A stretch of DNA of 64,000 bases from Triatoma infestans. Its lineage: Eukaryota > Arthropoda > Insecta > Hemiptera > Reduviidae. Positions 9,745-22,398 of the stretch are shown here, piece by piece. Positions within the stretch are counted from its first letter, which is position 1. Every line of letters begins with the position of its first letter. The position numbers were made by a program, and so were the translations under genes. A model generated the notes under the pieces. It was given only the letters and a program-made list of their open reading frames with translations, searched no databases and was not told the origin of the DNA. Where the stretch lies: positions 1-64,000 of the forward strand of contig JAAEAF010014707.1 of assembly GCA_011037195.1 (NCBI GenBank), given 5' to 3'.

Positions 9745-10673
9745 TAAAAATTAGAAATATTAGAAAATCTTCAAGACATGGCAACTTTAACTTATATTTT
9801 AGGAAAATAAAAGGTGGGAACACTTCCACATCACAGAGAATCTTCCATAAATCAAAATTTTTTTGACGAACTAAATATTATACTTTTATATTACAAGAAA
9901 TGAAATTTATATAATAAGAAACAGAAACTGAACTTTGAAAATATTTATCTTATTCATTAATTATAATAATTTTGTTTAATTTATCTTGTTAATAAATCCC
10001 ACGCCAAATCAAATCATTGTTAGCAACAATTTTCCTTTAATTGCGCTAACGATAAACCATGAAAATTTACCTCCAAGCGATAAAATATTTTAAATTGAAT
10101 AATAATAAATTAATGCAAATGATTGTAATAATCTTATCTAATTGTAATAAGTTTAAATTAATATTTAAACAAAAACCAGTAAAGAAAATTAAAAATGAAA
10201 GGAAATACAATACAGGTGTTAAATCTTAGAAAATTATTTTTTTAAAAACTTTCATATATAGCGAGAAAAACTGGTTTAATTTATTTAAGAACTTCTAATC
10301 TTTTTGTTTTTTTTATATACAAGAATGTTCAACTTATAAACTTAATATAATGCTAAGCAGAACTTTGGAATTTATTAGTCTGGTGCTTTGAACTTCTTTA
10401 TTACAAGAAGAGCAGTCACATGTTAATAAAAAAAGAAGTGAAACAGAAGATTAAATTAGTGTAATTTTGCCAAAGAAATTATAGAGAGGCTGATGTTTTG
10501 TGCAGCGGGATATTTGGTTTGTCGGATAAGGAGATAAATATAATTAAGACACTACTTTTGTAGTGAATTATAATTAAATTTTACACGGACTTAATATAAA
10601 TTGAGGAAGAGTGGAGACTTGGAGAATGGAAATAGTGAATTTCAGAGAGATGGCATAATTGACTTCGCCATCC
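9745..10673. other. AT-rich stretch, nothing recognised
   Basis: No gene, RNA or repeat family recognised. Confidence 0.45.
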
Positions 10674-11220
10674 GTAATAGGATCCAAAGAGAGGGAGAAG
10701 GAGAGGCAAAAATGACAGGGCCACTCTCTCAGATTAGAGTGGGAGAAACTACATAAATACAGCGACGGAGATAGATAAACAACAGAGTTCATACAACTGA
10801 GTTCACTCGTCAGTCACAACGTGTCATTTACCTTAAACCTTTACCACTCTACCATACTCTACCATTTTAGGTGTAAAGTCCAGGCAGTGTCAGTGTCACT
10901 TTTTACATTATACAGTGTTAGCCGTACTTTGTGTGTTCATTCAAACCAAACCATTTCTCTCCTTCATCAATCCAATTATATATCGAATTGATGCGAGAGT
11001 ATATTTAGAACATCGAAAACTATTGAAATCAATTCTGTTAGAGACTCATCTATATAGGAAATATTTAGGAGAAACAGTGGACGAAGTTTGTTCCCCAGCC
11101 TGACAGCTAGGCGTACGGTGGAAGAAGTAAAGACATATCAGATGCACTATTGCAGCATTCGTGGTGCTGTCTTGTGGTAATGATAAGAACCTGTGAATAA
11201 TAAATCATCACATCATTACG
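10674..11220 (+). repeat. LTR-like sequence with TATA box and polyadenylation signal
   Basis: Bases 10674-10873 are collinear with the LTR-like unit at 61963-62160. Both share ATCCAAAGAGAG-like repeats, CCACTCTCTC(A/G)GATTAGAGTG, a TATA box in ACATAAATACAG (CATATAAATACAG in the other copy), GTGTCATT, and CTCTACC near the end. Downstream, AATAAATCATCAC near 11198 could be a polyadenylation signal and end of R. No internal retroelement ORF is next to it, so a solo LTR is the simplest reading. Boundaries are uncertain. Confidence 0.4.
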
Positions 11221-14130
11221 ATTCAATCTACATACAAACAGTCTTCTATAGTACCGCCGATATATATATCTTCGCCATTTCTCTCTAAGTTACAATATAT
11301 CTTCTCTCAATCTACTCTCTTTCTCAATCTTTGAAATTTCCAAGTATTTAGTATTTAATTATAGTGCACCACAAAGCTATGTCTTAGTAATATGTATCTC
11401 ATTTTACTCTGCTTCCGACCAACCAAATATCCTGCCACACATATTGTTGGCAACTATGTCTTCTCTTTGTCAATCTATAATAATGCTTTCTAGGCCATTT
11501 TATATAGAACGATAGATTCAACTGAGGGTCTACATATTTTATAAATAATTGAATTAACTAGAAAATATAAATACTTATTAGACCCTCATAATTGGACCAT
11601 ACAAACAAAGTTTCAAGCTCAAATCAAAGAAAACATAGCAGTTTCGAAAAAGTGATGTAAATTTTTAAAAATTAATTTTTAAAAAAAGTGATTAAACTTG
11701 GAGAAGACTTAAGTGTTGTCAGCATTTGAACTCTCTTATTTATTAGAAATAATTAAGAAAATCCGCTTTTAATTTTAGTTTATGAAACAAAGAAATAGGA
11801 AAAAAACGACGAAAACTTAATCTTTATGACTGAATATCTCGGCAACGGTTTGAAATATTGAATTGAAATTAACGCATTATTCTTCATTTGTTTAGTATTT
11901 TTCAATACAGTAGTAAAAAGTGGGGATCAAAAGGAAATCGCAACTTTCAATCACCGATTTCAGATGTAAGGCGGCATAAAATCAAATAACATTAACACCA
12001 TCATAAACCAGAGCGCAAATACTTCAACATACGATATGTTCACTTTTTTGATATCTTTCTTCGTTTAAGAGTTATTTCAAAAGTGGCCCTTATATTGTGT
12101 CTTATATGTATTCATGAATTTGTTTAAGTGTACTTAATAAACAGTATCTATGCAACAAAGCATCTCTTCTCATCTCATTTAAATTTAAATTAGCTCAAAT
12201 GCTAGATTATTTATCTCATTGGGAATTTTGTAATAGAAAGGGACTATTATAGTTATAGATTGGTATTTGGAATGTGGAGGTATAGTTATTTATCAAACAG
12301 TGATTAAAATCATGCTTTTTTATATGCGAGTGCGGTTAGGTGCTTTTTTATATACTCGGACAACTGAAAATATTTTACTTACGTATGGAATATTAATTTT
12401 TTTCTGCATTAAAATTGTTCATATATAAGTATAAATATAAAACAAGTAAAGAAAAAAAATATGCAACTACTGAGAATTAAATCAAATCAATAATTCCGAC
12501 TTTGATAAAACATTAATTTATTATGCAATACATTCTTGTGTTCGCTTATTGACGCGTGATGTCGGACTAGTTAGAGTTGAATAAAATTACATTACTAATG
12601 AGAAAATGGTTACTTTTTATCACTTGAAATTAACAGTATAACTTCATCATTAATTTCGATTTAATAATTGTCACATTATTACAGGGTCGCAATAACTTTT
12701 TTGTTTTTTCTATTTATACATTAATTCAATTTAATTGGATTAGATTAACAACTCGGATGGGCAATATCCCAGACCCGCAGGCCACCATAGACTTATTGTG
12801 CCATCGTTGATGGTGTAGTACGTGAACCCTCCTTTTCTAAGGAGTTTCAGGACTTACATTATTTAGATCTTTTTGTGTTATTATCTCCTCAGCACGTTAA
12901 GTACCAATGCTTTCGTATCGCAATTTAACCATTACCACGCAATCAAATAACCAGGTATTAGGCTGTCTCCTCCTCCTCCTCCTCGCATAGTCTGCATAAG
13001 AGTTCCGAACCTATCACCCGTACCTTTTGCAGGGGTACCTTCAACTTAAGTTTCAATAAATTTCCGAATCAAAAGTTTCCCTCTAATAAGTCCTGTATAA
13101 TAGGTTTCAGAAGGAGAGAAATTAGTGAGGAAGGGTTTTTAAAGAAATAAACTAGATTGAATGCTAAACAGTGTATAATAAATAATAATAGAGACACTAA
13201 ACTGCCAGGATTATACACGAAAATAGAAATTAGAGATTTAGACTGATTAAAGAAAACGGAAGTAGTTGGTTGCTGACGCGTTGTAACTGCTGTATAAACT
13301 GCTCTAGAGACTGTTGTAATACTGTCTTGTAGGGCTAGCGCAGCTGTATATATACAGAGTCTTCCACTCTAGTCTGGCCTAAATAGAAAGAGATTCTCCA
13401 TTTTGTGTCTCTCTTTCTGCTTTCGATCCCTCTCTTCGGATTCTATTACATCCTTTATCCAGTTTTGAAAAAAAAAAAATCTGAATTAGTGAATTTTAAA
13501 GAAATCATGTGAGTGAATCAGAAAATCATTTCTTTTATATTAAGGAGACAATTTAAACGTGTGATTGGTGAAACCTCGTGTCCTAACATTTGACAAGATC
13601 ATAATATATCCTTCTCAGCAGGAAAAGAAAGTAAAAGTGTGCAAATATCATACCTCTAAGAAGTAATAAAACCGTTCCCTATTCTATAGAACTATAGACA
13701 ATTTCAAATACCAAGAACAGCTATAAATAAAAGTATATAAATATAATTTTATGGCTCTATACTATATTGCATCTTATCTTATAATACATATTAGATTTCT
13801 ATTCAAAATTAAGAAATATAACCGTAATGCAATTGAAAAAATCGAAGGAAAACGCAAAATCCATGAACGATATTTCTTCCCTTTTCAATAATAAACCAGG
13901 ATAAATCACCAATAAATTTATATAGAAAGTTACATAAATACTGGTATCAGAGTTATAAAAATTTTCAGCTTCTAGTGCACTTTTTTGTCACAATATGTTG
14001 AACGGTAACCATAAAAGGGATATCTATTTTATTAAACCATATTTATATTCTTCCTTTCATTTATAAGATTTCTATTTCATTTCAAGTAATTAACGAAATA
14101 TTGTAATTTTTTGTTATTTTTTTTTTACAG
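11221..14130. other. Non-coding DNA upstream of the GPCR exon
   Basis: No exon recognised. A CTC triplet run lies at about 12965-12984. The segment 13335-13365 (TATATATACAG, then CTTCCACTCTAG) resembles 60055-60085 and may be another LTR-type promoter fragment. It is presumably intron of the receptor gene whose exon starts at 14131, but earlier exons were not found. Confidence 0.4.
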
Positions 14131-14521
14131 GAATAGAACTGAATTGATTTGCGTTCTATCAAGAGAATTGGAAGATGTTGGAGAAATCTTTAATAATATA
14201 GATTTAGTAGTAACATTAATTGTGCCATTTTTAACTATAGTAGTATTAAATACATTAATATCAAGAACTGTTTGTCGAGTGGCCAGAGTACGGCGAACAA
14301 TGACTAAATCTTCTGGCCAGTTTGGTAGGAATATGGCGTCAATAAATAATGCCACAAATATTGGCGGTATGTCGGCCGGTACTAGTAATATAGCCAACAC
14401 TAGGACCAGAACTTCATCGTCGCAGACCAAAGTCACGGAAATGTTATTAGTTGTCTCTACTGTATTCATATTTTTAAATCTGCCATCATATGTTGTACGA
14501 GTTTGGATATATCTAACTGAT
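14131..14521 (+). CDS. Neuropeptide-type GPCR, internal exon (TM5-ICL3-TM6)
   Basis: Internal exon of a rhodopsin-family (class A) receptor acting at the plasma membrane. The acceptor is a T-run ending TTTTTTACAG at 14130; the donor is GTAAGT at 14522. The first base completes a codon and the exon ends on a full codon (Asp), phase 0. It encodes about 130 residues: an ECL2 piece with a Cys (NRTELICVLSRELEDVG), TM5 (DLVVTLIVPFLTIVVLN), a basic start of ICL3 (CRVARVRRTMTK), and an Asn/Ser/Thr-rich ICL3. TM6 follows (KVTEMLLVVSTVFIFLNLPSY) with FIFLNLP where class A usually has FxxCWxP. The set SQTKVTEMLLVVST...LNLPSY and the TM7 in the later exon recall insect receptors annotated as thyrotropin-releasing-hormone or growth-hormone-secretagogue receptor-like. 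The CNMamide receptor is a possible identity, from memory only. The reading frame is clean. Confidence 0.85.
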
Positions 14522-14581
14522 GTAAGTATTATTATTTTATTAATTCTTATTTATATTATTTATTTCCTGAATGATATGTGA

Positions 14582-15342
14582 CTTATATTAATGTTGTGTA
14601 ATAATATTACAAAGTCAGATTTTGCTGTATTTTTGGAAGGTACACCCGCAAAGATGTGATAGTTTAAAAGTAGTATCATAGTGTATTGTTGATTTGTGTT
14701 AATTAATTTTTCTACAATTTTGATAACACGTGTTTTTTTTAATTCTTAATGTTTTAAAAGGAAGTAATTATTTCTTTTTGCTTTTTTTTTTTTCGTTCTT
14801 AGATGGGAAATTGCAACAGCCTGAATTATTAAGATATTCAATACATACTATATTATATAATATATATTTTCTCTCACACTCTTTCATTTCCTCTCTCTCA
14901 CTCACGCTCTAAGAATGTGTGTTTATGATTTGTAATGAAATTCGAACGTTTCTGTTAAAATTCGTGGACCGGAAATTACTTTTATAGAAAGCTTTTTCCA
15001 ATTTTCCACAATTTCCTTGTAAACAGCCGCCATCAGTTTTCATTTAACCTCATAATTAGTATACACATAAAGTTTTAATATCTTATACACAAAACACTTA
15101 TCAGGAAGAATGTATTTTTTTGGCAGTTTTGTCTGAGTCGAAAAGCTGAGTCGTTAGATTTTTCTGAATAGCTTGGGTAAATGGGGATTCTAATTTGCCC
15201 CTAAACCATATAAAATTATAGAAATTTTCATTGCGATATTGTTTGAAATTCGTATATCGAAGTTATTATTAGAAATTGGACAACATTTTACAGCTACTTC
15301 CTTCCGATCACGTTCCACTTTTTTTTCTTTCTTATATTATTA
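14582..15342. other. Intron, AT-rich, nothing recognised
   Basis: Simple AT- and CT-rich sequence (TCTCTCAC runs near 14870-14905). No element recognised. Confidence 0.45.
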
Positions 15343-16332
15343 AAAATCTGTTGTGATACACTCACACAACTTTCTCTTAACTCCAGTTTTTTTCAAAATT
15401 GTAATTGACAAATTTTATAGTTAATATAGCAAATTTAATGAAATTCGTCGGTTTTTTTTATGGAGAAAATCACGAAAACTGAAAAAAGTGTTCAGTAAAA
15501 GCGTACTTCCGGTTTACTAATTTTCTTGAAACTTGGAATTTTGGTCTATTTATTTCTAATTAATTTTGTTTAGATGGTAGAATTGTATAATCAACTATGA
15601 TAGCACTTTAGAAAAAAAAAAAAACCACCTCTCCCCCAAAAGCCCCTAAATGACTTTACCAGGAGAAATGTTTCAAATAAAAGCAGTAGCTCTTTATGAG
15701 TGTAGTTCACATTAATAGTTTAAAGAAAATCGTTGGAGCCGTTTTCGAGAAAATACCAGAAAACTGAAAAATAAATTTCAGAAAAAACGCACTTTCGGTT
15801 ATCCGATTTTTTTTTTAAACTCGAAATTTCCACAACACATTTAATTCTAATTAATATTGGTTAGATAATAGAATTATATAGTAAACTGAAATAGCACTTT
15901 AGAGAAACACTTCCTTAAATGAATTTTCCCAGAGAAATGTTTCAAATAAAAATTATAGATCTTTGTATGTGTAGTTGATATAAAAAATAGTTTAAAGAAA
16001 ATCGTCAAAGTCATTGTTGAGAAAATAGCAAAAAAAGTGAAAAAATAAAAAAAAATCAATAAAGTGGTACTTTCGGTTGAAAAATTTTGACAGATAACCT
16101 ACTGTCGGATCCCATAGTGATACCTAAGCGTATCAATTTCAAGTTATAAAATTCAAGTTTGAACTTTCTACAATTTTTCGTTTTTGAGCTATGCTGTTCA
16201 CATACATACATACATACACACATATATATTTTTTTGCTAAAATCACTTTTTTGGACTAAGGGGACCTCAAAACGAATATTTCTGCTGAAAACTCGATAGA
16301 GAAAATTTGACACGATTACAATAATTTCTCAG
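15343..16332 (-). repeat. 1-kb dimeric repeat, copy 3 (near full length, diverged)
   Basis: Minus-strand copy from TCTGTTGTGATACAC to CACGATTACAATAATTTCTC, with an extra diverged module in the middle (15665-15860). The microsatellite is ACAT-type near 16200. Confidence 0.8.
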
Positions 16333-16644
16333 GTCTAGGCGACCTGTTAAACCTAGTAATTACAACATTACATTCTTTCATATTAAATTAAAAAAAATTA
16401 ATGTAACAAAATAAAAATGTCTCCAGGTACTCTGGAAGCGCCATTTCTATACAATGTTATGGTTCCATAATGAATTACATAATATTCCGGTGAATTAAAT
16501 GTTAAACATACTAAGTCTAAATTTTCAGTTGAAAAAAGAAAAGTACAGTATAATTAAAGAAATTTATTTGTTTTTTTTTTTCCATTCATATTCCTTTTTA
16601 TAATTTTCTTTATAAATTAATTACAGGATTAGTATACGGCTTTG

Positions 16645-16690
16645 GAAATCTAGTGTGAAACAATCACACGAATTTCTCCTACTCTAATTA
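16645..16690 (-). repeat. 1-kb repeat, right-end fragment
   Basis: Contains TCTAGTGTGAAACAATCACAC followed by a diverged TTTCTCCTACTC: the terminal hairpin region of the repeat only. Confidence 0.55.
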
Positions 16691-17087
16691 ATACAATGTA
16701 ATCAAGAAATTTTCTTTTTACAATGATTAGTTGTGCTGGCCATAAAAATGGTGGCGGTAGTGGGCATTGTAATTGTATACCTGAGCGATCCTATATGGAT
16801 GTTTGACAACTATATCAAAACTATGAAAGCTTGTGCAAATGTACGTAATTTTAAATTAACTAACAGACATCCAATAACACTTGGTAATCTACTTTTTTTT
16901 ATGTTCAAATAAAAGTAATACGTTTCTGTCTTTCCAACAAGGATTTCAAGTATAAAAGAGAATCATTATAACGGTTTTGTTTCAAACTATGAATCCTACC
17001 AATGTTTGTAACGTGTATTAATATGATGTAGGTTGGTATAACCATATAATATACTTAAGAGAAAAGCGATAACGCTACTGTTCTTAC
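16691..17087. other. Intron, nothing recognised
   Basis: No gene, RNA or repeat family recognised. Confidence 0.4.
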
Positions 17088-17235
17088 AGAAGCGCCCCTC
17101 CCCCACCCAAAAAATAAATTTTCCCAGGAAAATGTTACAAATAAAAGTGATAGATATTTATGTGTTTAGATCGCATACGAAATTTAAAAAAGGACGTTAG
17201 AGCCGTTTTCGAGTAAATCATGAAAAACTGAAAGA
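17088..17235 (-). repeat. 1-kb repeat, module fragment
   Basis: Matches the middle of a module: CCCCTCCCCCACCC, TTTTCCCAGGAAAATGTT, AAATAAAAGTGATAGAT, and GTTAGAGCCGTTTTCGAG. Confidence 0.6.
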
Positions 17236-17741
17236 AAAAATAAAGTATTTAATTTACATACGAGTATATCATGAAAACTTCAAGTCTAACTTTGAGTAGT
17301 TCACATGAGTTTTCAGAAATACATCCAAACTTAACGTACAATAATAATTTATAAAACCACAAATAAAACAGAATAACATTAGGAAAATAAACATAATTTT
17401 AAACAAAATATAATTTGAAAATGACTGTCAAAAGTGCCTTTTAGCCCCCTCCTAATAAAACTTGTTTTGAAAGTCACTTGTGCATAAAATTCTGAAAGTT
17501 TTAATACTTTGATGTGTTAATAACTTCGTAAAATATCGTAAAGCCATGCTTTTGACATTATGACTTTAGGAATATAGGAGTATTTAATTAAATGAAATAT
17601 AGAGACCATCCATAAATAACTGACATCATGTTAATATCGTACAAATTCGTACTGCAGCATAGTTATAGTTATGGCACTATATAATACCTGCTCTCTAATC
17701 CTTTAGAACAATTCTGTTGTCACTTCTCTTTAATAGTAAAT
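17236..17741. other. Intron, nothing recognised
   Basis: No gene, RNA or repeat family recognised. Confidence 0.4.
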
Positions 17742-17828
17742 AAAAAATCTGGTGTAAAACACTCACACAACTTACTCTTACTGCAGTAACTTTATAAAAT
17801 TTTAAATGACAAATTTTATAGTTAGTGA
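17742..17828 (-). repeat. 1-kb repeat, right-end fragment
   Basis: AATCTGGTGTAAAACACTCACACAAC-type terminus, followed by ACAAATTTTATAGTTAG of the adjoining unique region. Confidence 0.6.
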
Positions 17829-17830
17829 AA

Positions 17831-17940
17831 TGTATTTGGTGTGTTGAGTTGTTATGTGTTTGTAGTAGTAGTTGGTGTAGCACGAGCGGTTTAGTAAAAG
17901 GGCTTGTGTTTGTAAGTTTTAAGAGAGAGAAATAATAAGA
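17831..17940 (+). repeat. Dispersed LINE 3'-UTR-like fragment
   Basis: Shares GCACGAGCGG, AAAAGGGCTT and GTTTTAAGAGAGA with 57150-57245 (3' of a Jockey-like relic) and, inverted, with 30981-31050. Probably a 5'-truncated LINE tail. Confidence 0.4.
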
Positions 17941-18361
17941 ATAATTAAGAAGAAAACACTGGTAGATTAAATTAAATATATTCTATAAAGATATTTAAAT
18001 GCTATTCAATCATACAGCAATTTACTGAAATTAGTTGTAATAACTCTTATGCTATAACTTAAAGTGGCCAATGAATCTTGAGGAGCGAAAAACAAGTGTT
18101 CTGCTTGAATGTCTGTTCAGACTCTGTGTAGAAGGAATGTCTTCTAGTTGTTCGTTCAAATTTTCCCCTATGAGAAGAAGGGGTAGACAATGCTAACAAG
18201 ATTCATGAACTCTTCCTGTAACTGACTTTTCTACTGGTTACCCTTTTGCCAACAAGCTTCGCATTTTTCTCATCAGTTTTCTTCAATTAAATAGATATAA
18301 TTACTTGCATCCTCGCATTAGTATTACCAAGTAAATGAAATCGTCCTAATGTTTTTAATGC
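17941..18361. other. Intron, nothing recognised
   Basis: No gene, RNA or repeat family recognised. Confidence 0.4.
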
Positions 18362-18545
18362 TGAAAATCGCAAAAAACTGAAAAATCTTTTCATAAAAAC
18401 AACACTTCCTTTCATCCGATTTTCTTCAAACTTGGAATTTCGACAACATATTTAATTCTAATTAATATTATTTAAATGATAAAATTGTATAATAAACCGA
18501 AATAGCACTTTAGAGGAAACCCTCACCCTACGGTAAGGGAAAAGT
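18362..18545 (-). repeat. 1-kb repeat, module fragment
   Basis: GAAAATCGCAAAAAACTG, ATCCGATTTTCTTCAAACTTGG, ATTCTAATTAATATTATTTAAATGAT, AATAGCACTTTAGAGGAAACC: a diverged internal module. Weaker similarity may extend to 18660. Confidence 0.6.
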
Positions 18546-20374
18546 ACCCAAAAAGTTCTAAAACCCAAACTAATTCACAAATTTTCTTCAAACTCGCAGG
18601 AAACTGCAAAATGATATCGCAGTGAAATCGCACTTCAATTGAACGAACTATGATCAGTTGAAATCTGTGAGTTGTTGTTTCCCCTCAGAGTGTTGGTCAA
18701 ATTGAATAAATATCCAGATAAAGTTACTATGATGTAATTTATGACACTTCCTTCTTCAAGGCCCTAGAAAACTGGTTTAATCACACTTTTAAATCCCTAG
18801 ATATCCTCATTATCCAGCTATCCAAAAAAAAATACTGTTTCAAATAAAAGAGATAGGCTGCCATACATATGTGCAATTAGCATTCCAAGTTCAAAGTAAG
18901 TCGCATTCGAAATGCGTTTATATGAACGTTAGCTCGTTCTTTCTCTGTCCCAAACCACGAAAGCAAAGGTTCTTAATTAAGATAATGAATATAACACACA
19001 AAGAGTTTTGGAGCAGAAGCGTAGAATCTCTAGAATGGTACCGGTTAAAATTTTGAGGATTAGGTTCTGTCATGAATCTGGAAGAGACATGGAGCATGTT
19101 TGATTCTCGTATGCAAGTCTAAATGCGCTAGCTTCATCAACTTAAGGTTCTAAATTAACAGCCGTATATTCTTACATTCCCTTTCCTCCCCCTCCCCCCC
19201 AAAGTCTAACTTTTCTTGAGAACTGAAAAGAATTGAAACTGTTCGAGCTTGGAGCACCGTCAGAATGTAGAAGAAACAATCCGAGAAATCTACCAAAAAA
19301 TTCTGAGGAATTATACAGAAGAAGAAACATATTTTGTAGGTTCTACAGCTTAAATGAATCAGCAGCAACTTTGATATGTGATTGCAGAGATTCGGTAATG
19401 GCCATGAAAGTGCCCAAACCTAGCAGGTCAGTGCTATTTGTGTGCGATTCTTAGACTGTAATGAAACCATTGCAAACGGATCCAGCATCGTTATGCGGAT
19501 TCCCAGCCGAGTGTAGGTGAATGAGAGAGCTGATAAGGTGACACTTCAGAGCAAAATTAATGGCCACATATCTTTAACTGCCGGCCAGATTTCCTTCGGG
19601 CCTATCTAAAAGAACTGGCATAGCTTCATCGGATCAGACCCGCTATGACCGAAGATTGCCAAAACTCAAAACATTTTAAAGGTTTTTCAAAACCTTCATC
19701 CGGCCACGCAAAGTGCGCCGTTAAAGATATTGTGTGTTTACTTGAAAGCGCGGCGTCATATTGAGAAGAAATCAAGGAGGTTTTTGCATTTCAAAAAAGT
19801 AAAAGGAACAAAAAAAAAACTTTGGATAGAGAAACCTGAGCTATCTTCGTTTACTACGAACTCTATCTTGCCGCCATGGGACTGAATTGGGATTAACCGA
19901 GAGAAGGAAGTAGTGAAATAAATCCACTAGGATAAGAGCGTAAAGAACCATTCCTGGTTTATATTTGTACAAACTACCCTTCTATTTATTATTCAGTCAA
20001 CACTCTTTGGCTACTAATGAATGCTGGTTGAATGAATGGGTTTACGTATTCCAAGAAATCTTATTAGGTTTACTCGACAGATATGTTATGAAAATTCTCT
20101 CATTTCTATCGTCGAAAGAAAATGGTGCTTCAGTGAGGTCATAACGAATAGTGAAATCTGGAAGATAAAGAGGACTAAATGAGTTCACCAATTAACTGGA
20201 GTCTAGTGCTCACAAATGAGGGATAATGCGCCCTTTGGAAAGATTAAATACCTATAAAGAAAAATAATACCATCTCAAAGAGAATTAAAAATTTACAAAT
20301 ATCAAAACAAAATATCAAATTTACAAAATATCAAAAAAACATTCCATTTTTAAACCATTTTTTAATACTTTCAC
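18546..20374. other. Intron; somewhat GC-richer unidentified stretch
   Basis: No gene recognised. Bases 19220-19900 are less AT-rich than the surroundings and contain short ORFs with no family signature. It may be an old element that I cannot name. Confidence 0.35.
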
Positions 20375-20829
20375 TGACTGTTGTAAAAGAAATATGGTTT
20401 GTGTCCAATTTTCAACATCGAGTTTTCATCGAAAACACACGTTTTGAGGTCTTCTGAAACCGAAAAAGTGATTTTTAGAAATTGGTCTGTTTGAATGTGT
20501 TTTGTTCAAACTCGGTCAACCGGAAGTACTCACCCTACTCAATGGATTTTCCAGTATTTTCAGATTCTCTCGAAAAAGGTTCCAACGATTCTTTTTATAA
20601 CGTATCCACTCTAACTATACATACGAAGAGCTAGGATTTTTATTTGAAACATTTTTCTGGGAAAATTCATTTAATGAACGTTTCACAAAAGTCGTGGTAT
20701 TATGCTTTCCTCTAAAGTGCTATTTTTAATTTATTATTCGATTCTACTATTCTATTATTCGGATATAATATTAATCAGAATTAAATATGTGGCCAAAATT
20801 TTAAGTATGAGGAAAATTCTACTTTACTG
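20375..20829 (+). repeat. 1-kb repeat, truncated copy
   Basis: Plus strand from a diverged left region (TCCAATTTTCAACATCGAG, AAAAGTGATTTTTAG) through one module. It stops at the LINE insertion point. Confidence 0.65.
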
Positions 20830-20840
20830 AACCGTTTTTC
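20830..20840. repeat. LINE target-site duplication, left
   Basis: AACCGTTTTTC, repeated exactly at 26124-26134 after the LINE poly(A)-like tail. Confidence 0.7.
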
Positions 20841-21059
20841 CAGTTGTGTACTGACCTTTGAGCAGTGAACATCTATCTCTCTACTGTGTTAGATTTGTTA
20901 TAACAGTTAGATAATTTCATATTATTCTTTTTTACACTTTATTTAAGTTTTTCATTTTTCTTTATCTTATTTTTGGTTTTCTTTTTCTTTTTTTCTTTTT
21001 AATCGTTTGTTGTTTAATAAAGAAAAAAAGAAGAAAAAAAAAAATTATTGTTGTGAGAA

Positions 21060-22398
21060 ATGAGTGAATCGGAGGGGGGGACCTGGTCCCCCTGATGAAG
21101 GAAAAGAGGGCAATAAAATAAGTGTCGAAGTGGATATGCCGGAATGTAATAAAGAAAAACATGTTGAGGGAAAAGCGAATAATTCAATAACTGAGTCTGA
21201 TGGTAATACGTATAATATATTTAAACCTTGGGATAAAGGCCCATTCTTTGTTTATGTTGAAAGTAAAAAGGAAAATGGAGTAGCTGGGTGAATGCATTCC
21301 ATGACAATTGGGAAAATGATTTTCCAGTCACATCCAACAATTGCAAATGATATTTTGGAAATTTCAAAAGCAGGTTATAACAGAATAAAGATTGTGTGTC
21401 GTAGTGGTTCCAGCGCTAATATTTTAGTGCAATCAGAATACTTAAAAAATAAAAATTTTGAGGCATATATACCTGCTGTTTTGTTAAAAAGACAGGGAGT
21501 AATAAAAGGGGTAGATTTATCTTTAACAGATGAGGAAATAATAAATGTTTTATTACATAAACGACAAGGTAATTTAATTGCAGTAAAAAGATTTATTAGA
21601 AAGTATAAAGAAAACGGAAATGATATAACGAAACCTACTACTAGCGTCATGTTAACATTTCAAGGTCAAATTTTACCTGACCGAGTTTACATTTACGGAG
21701 TTACTTGCCCTGTTGAACCTTATATACAGAAAGTTACACAATGTTTTAAATGTTACAGATATAATCATGTTGCTAATCAATGCAAAGGTAAAGTGCGATG
21801 CCCTTTATGTTCAGGTGAACACGACAAAAAAGATTGTCCATCACCAAATACCTTAAAGTGTTTACATTGCGAACAATTTCATTCTGCTAACGATAAAAAT
21901 CTATGCCCTGAATATAAGAGGCAAAAAAATATTAAACTGTTTATGGCCAAACAAAACGTCCCATATAATGAAGCTAAGAGTATTTTTGACTCTAAAAATT
22001 ATTCTATAGCTTTGGAGAAACCTTCGCTTAACTGTTATAAGTCCTTTCCGCCATTACCGGCAAAGGCTCAAATTACCGATGAGAAAATAGAAACACCTTC
22101 AGTAAAGAGGGTCAGGCAGTTCTCACCTCCGAAAAGTATAAATTTTGGGGCCATTAGTAGGGAATTCTTTACAGTACCGACACCAAAACATGTTAAAGGA
22201 GGTTTGATACAATCAAACCCTCACAAAAGCCCTCTTGTTGGTTTACAAGAAAAGGTGGGATTTAAAATTGAAGATATCTGCGAAGCATTTATAGATATTA
22301 TAGACGTATTTGTATCCAAACACAATATAGTAATTTCGGACAAAATAACTTTGAAAGAATTAATAAAAGATAAATTGTACAATTTAAATAAAACTTAA
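21060..22398 (+). pseudogene. LINE ORF1 (Gag-like RNA-binding protein), frameshift plus stop
   Basis: ORF1 proteins of I-type LINEs bind the element RNA and form the ribonucleoprotein. The natural start looks like the ATG at 21060 (MSESEGG). The reading must move by one base within the seven-G run at 21074-21080 to reach the frame that continues to 21288. There an in-frame TGA (21289-21291) interrupts before another 368 open codons (21292-22398). That part has IGKMIFQSHP, EISKAGYNRIKIV, and three cysteine knuckles at about residues 149-207 (CFKCYRYNHVANQC, CPLCSGEHDKKDC, CLHCEQFHSANDKNLC). The stop TAA (22396-22398) overlaps the ORF2 ATG by one base. Either lesion could be a sequencing homopolymer error or a real mutation. 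Confidence 0.85.

Noticed and set aside
14125..14469. 114-codon minus-strand ORF opposite the GPCR exon
   Set aside because: Antisense of a recognised exon with conserved splice sites and GPCR motifs on the plus strand.
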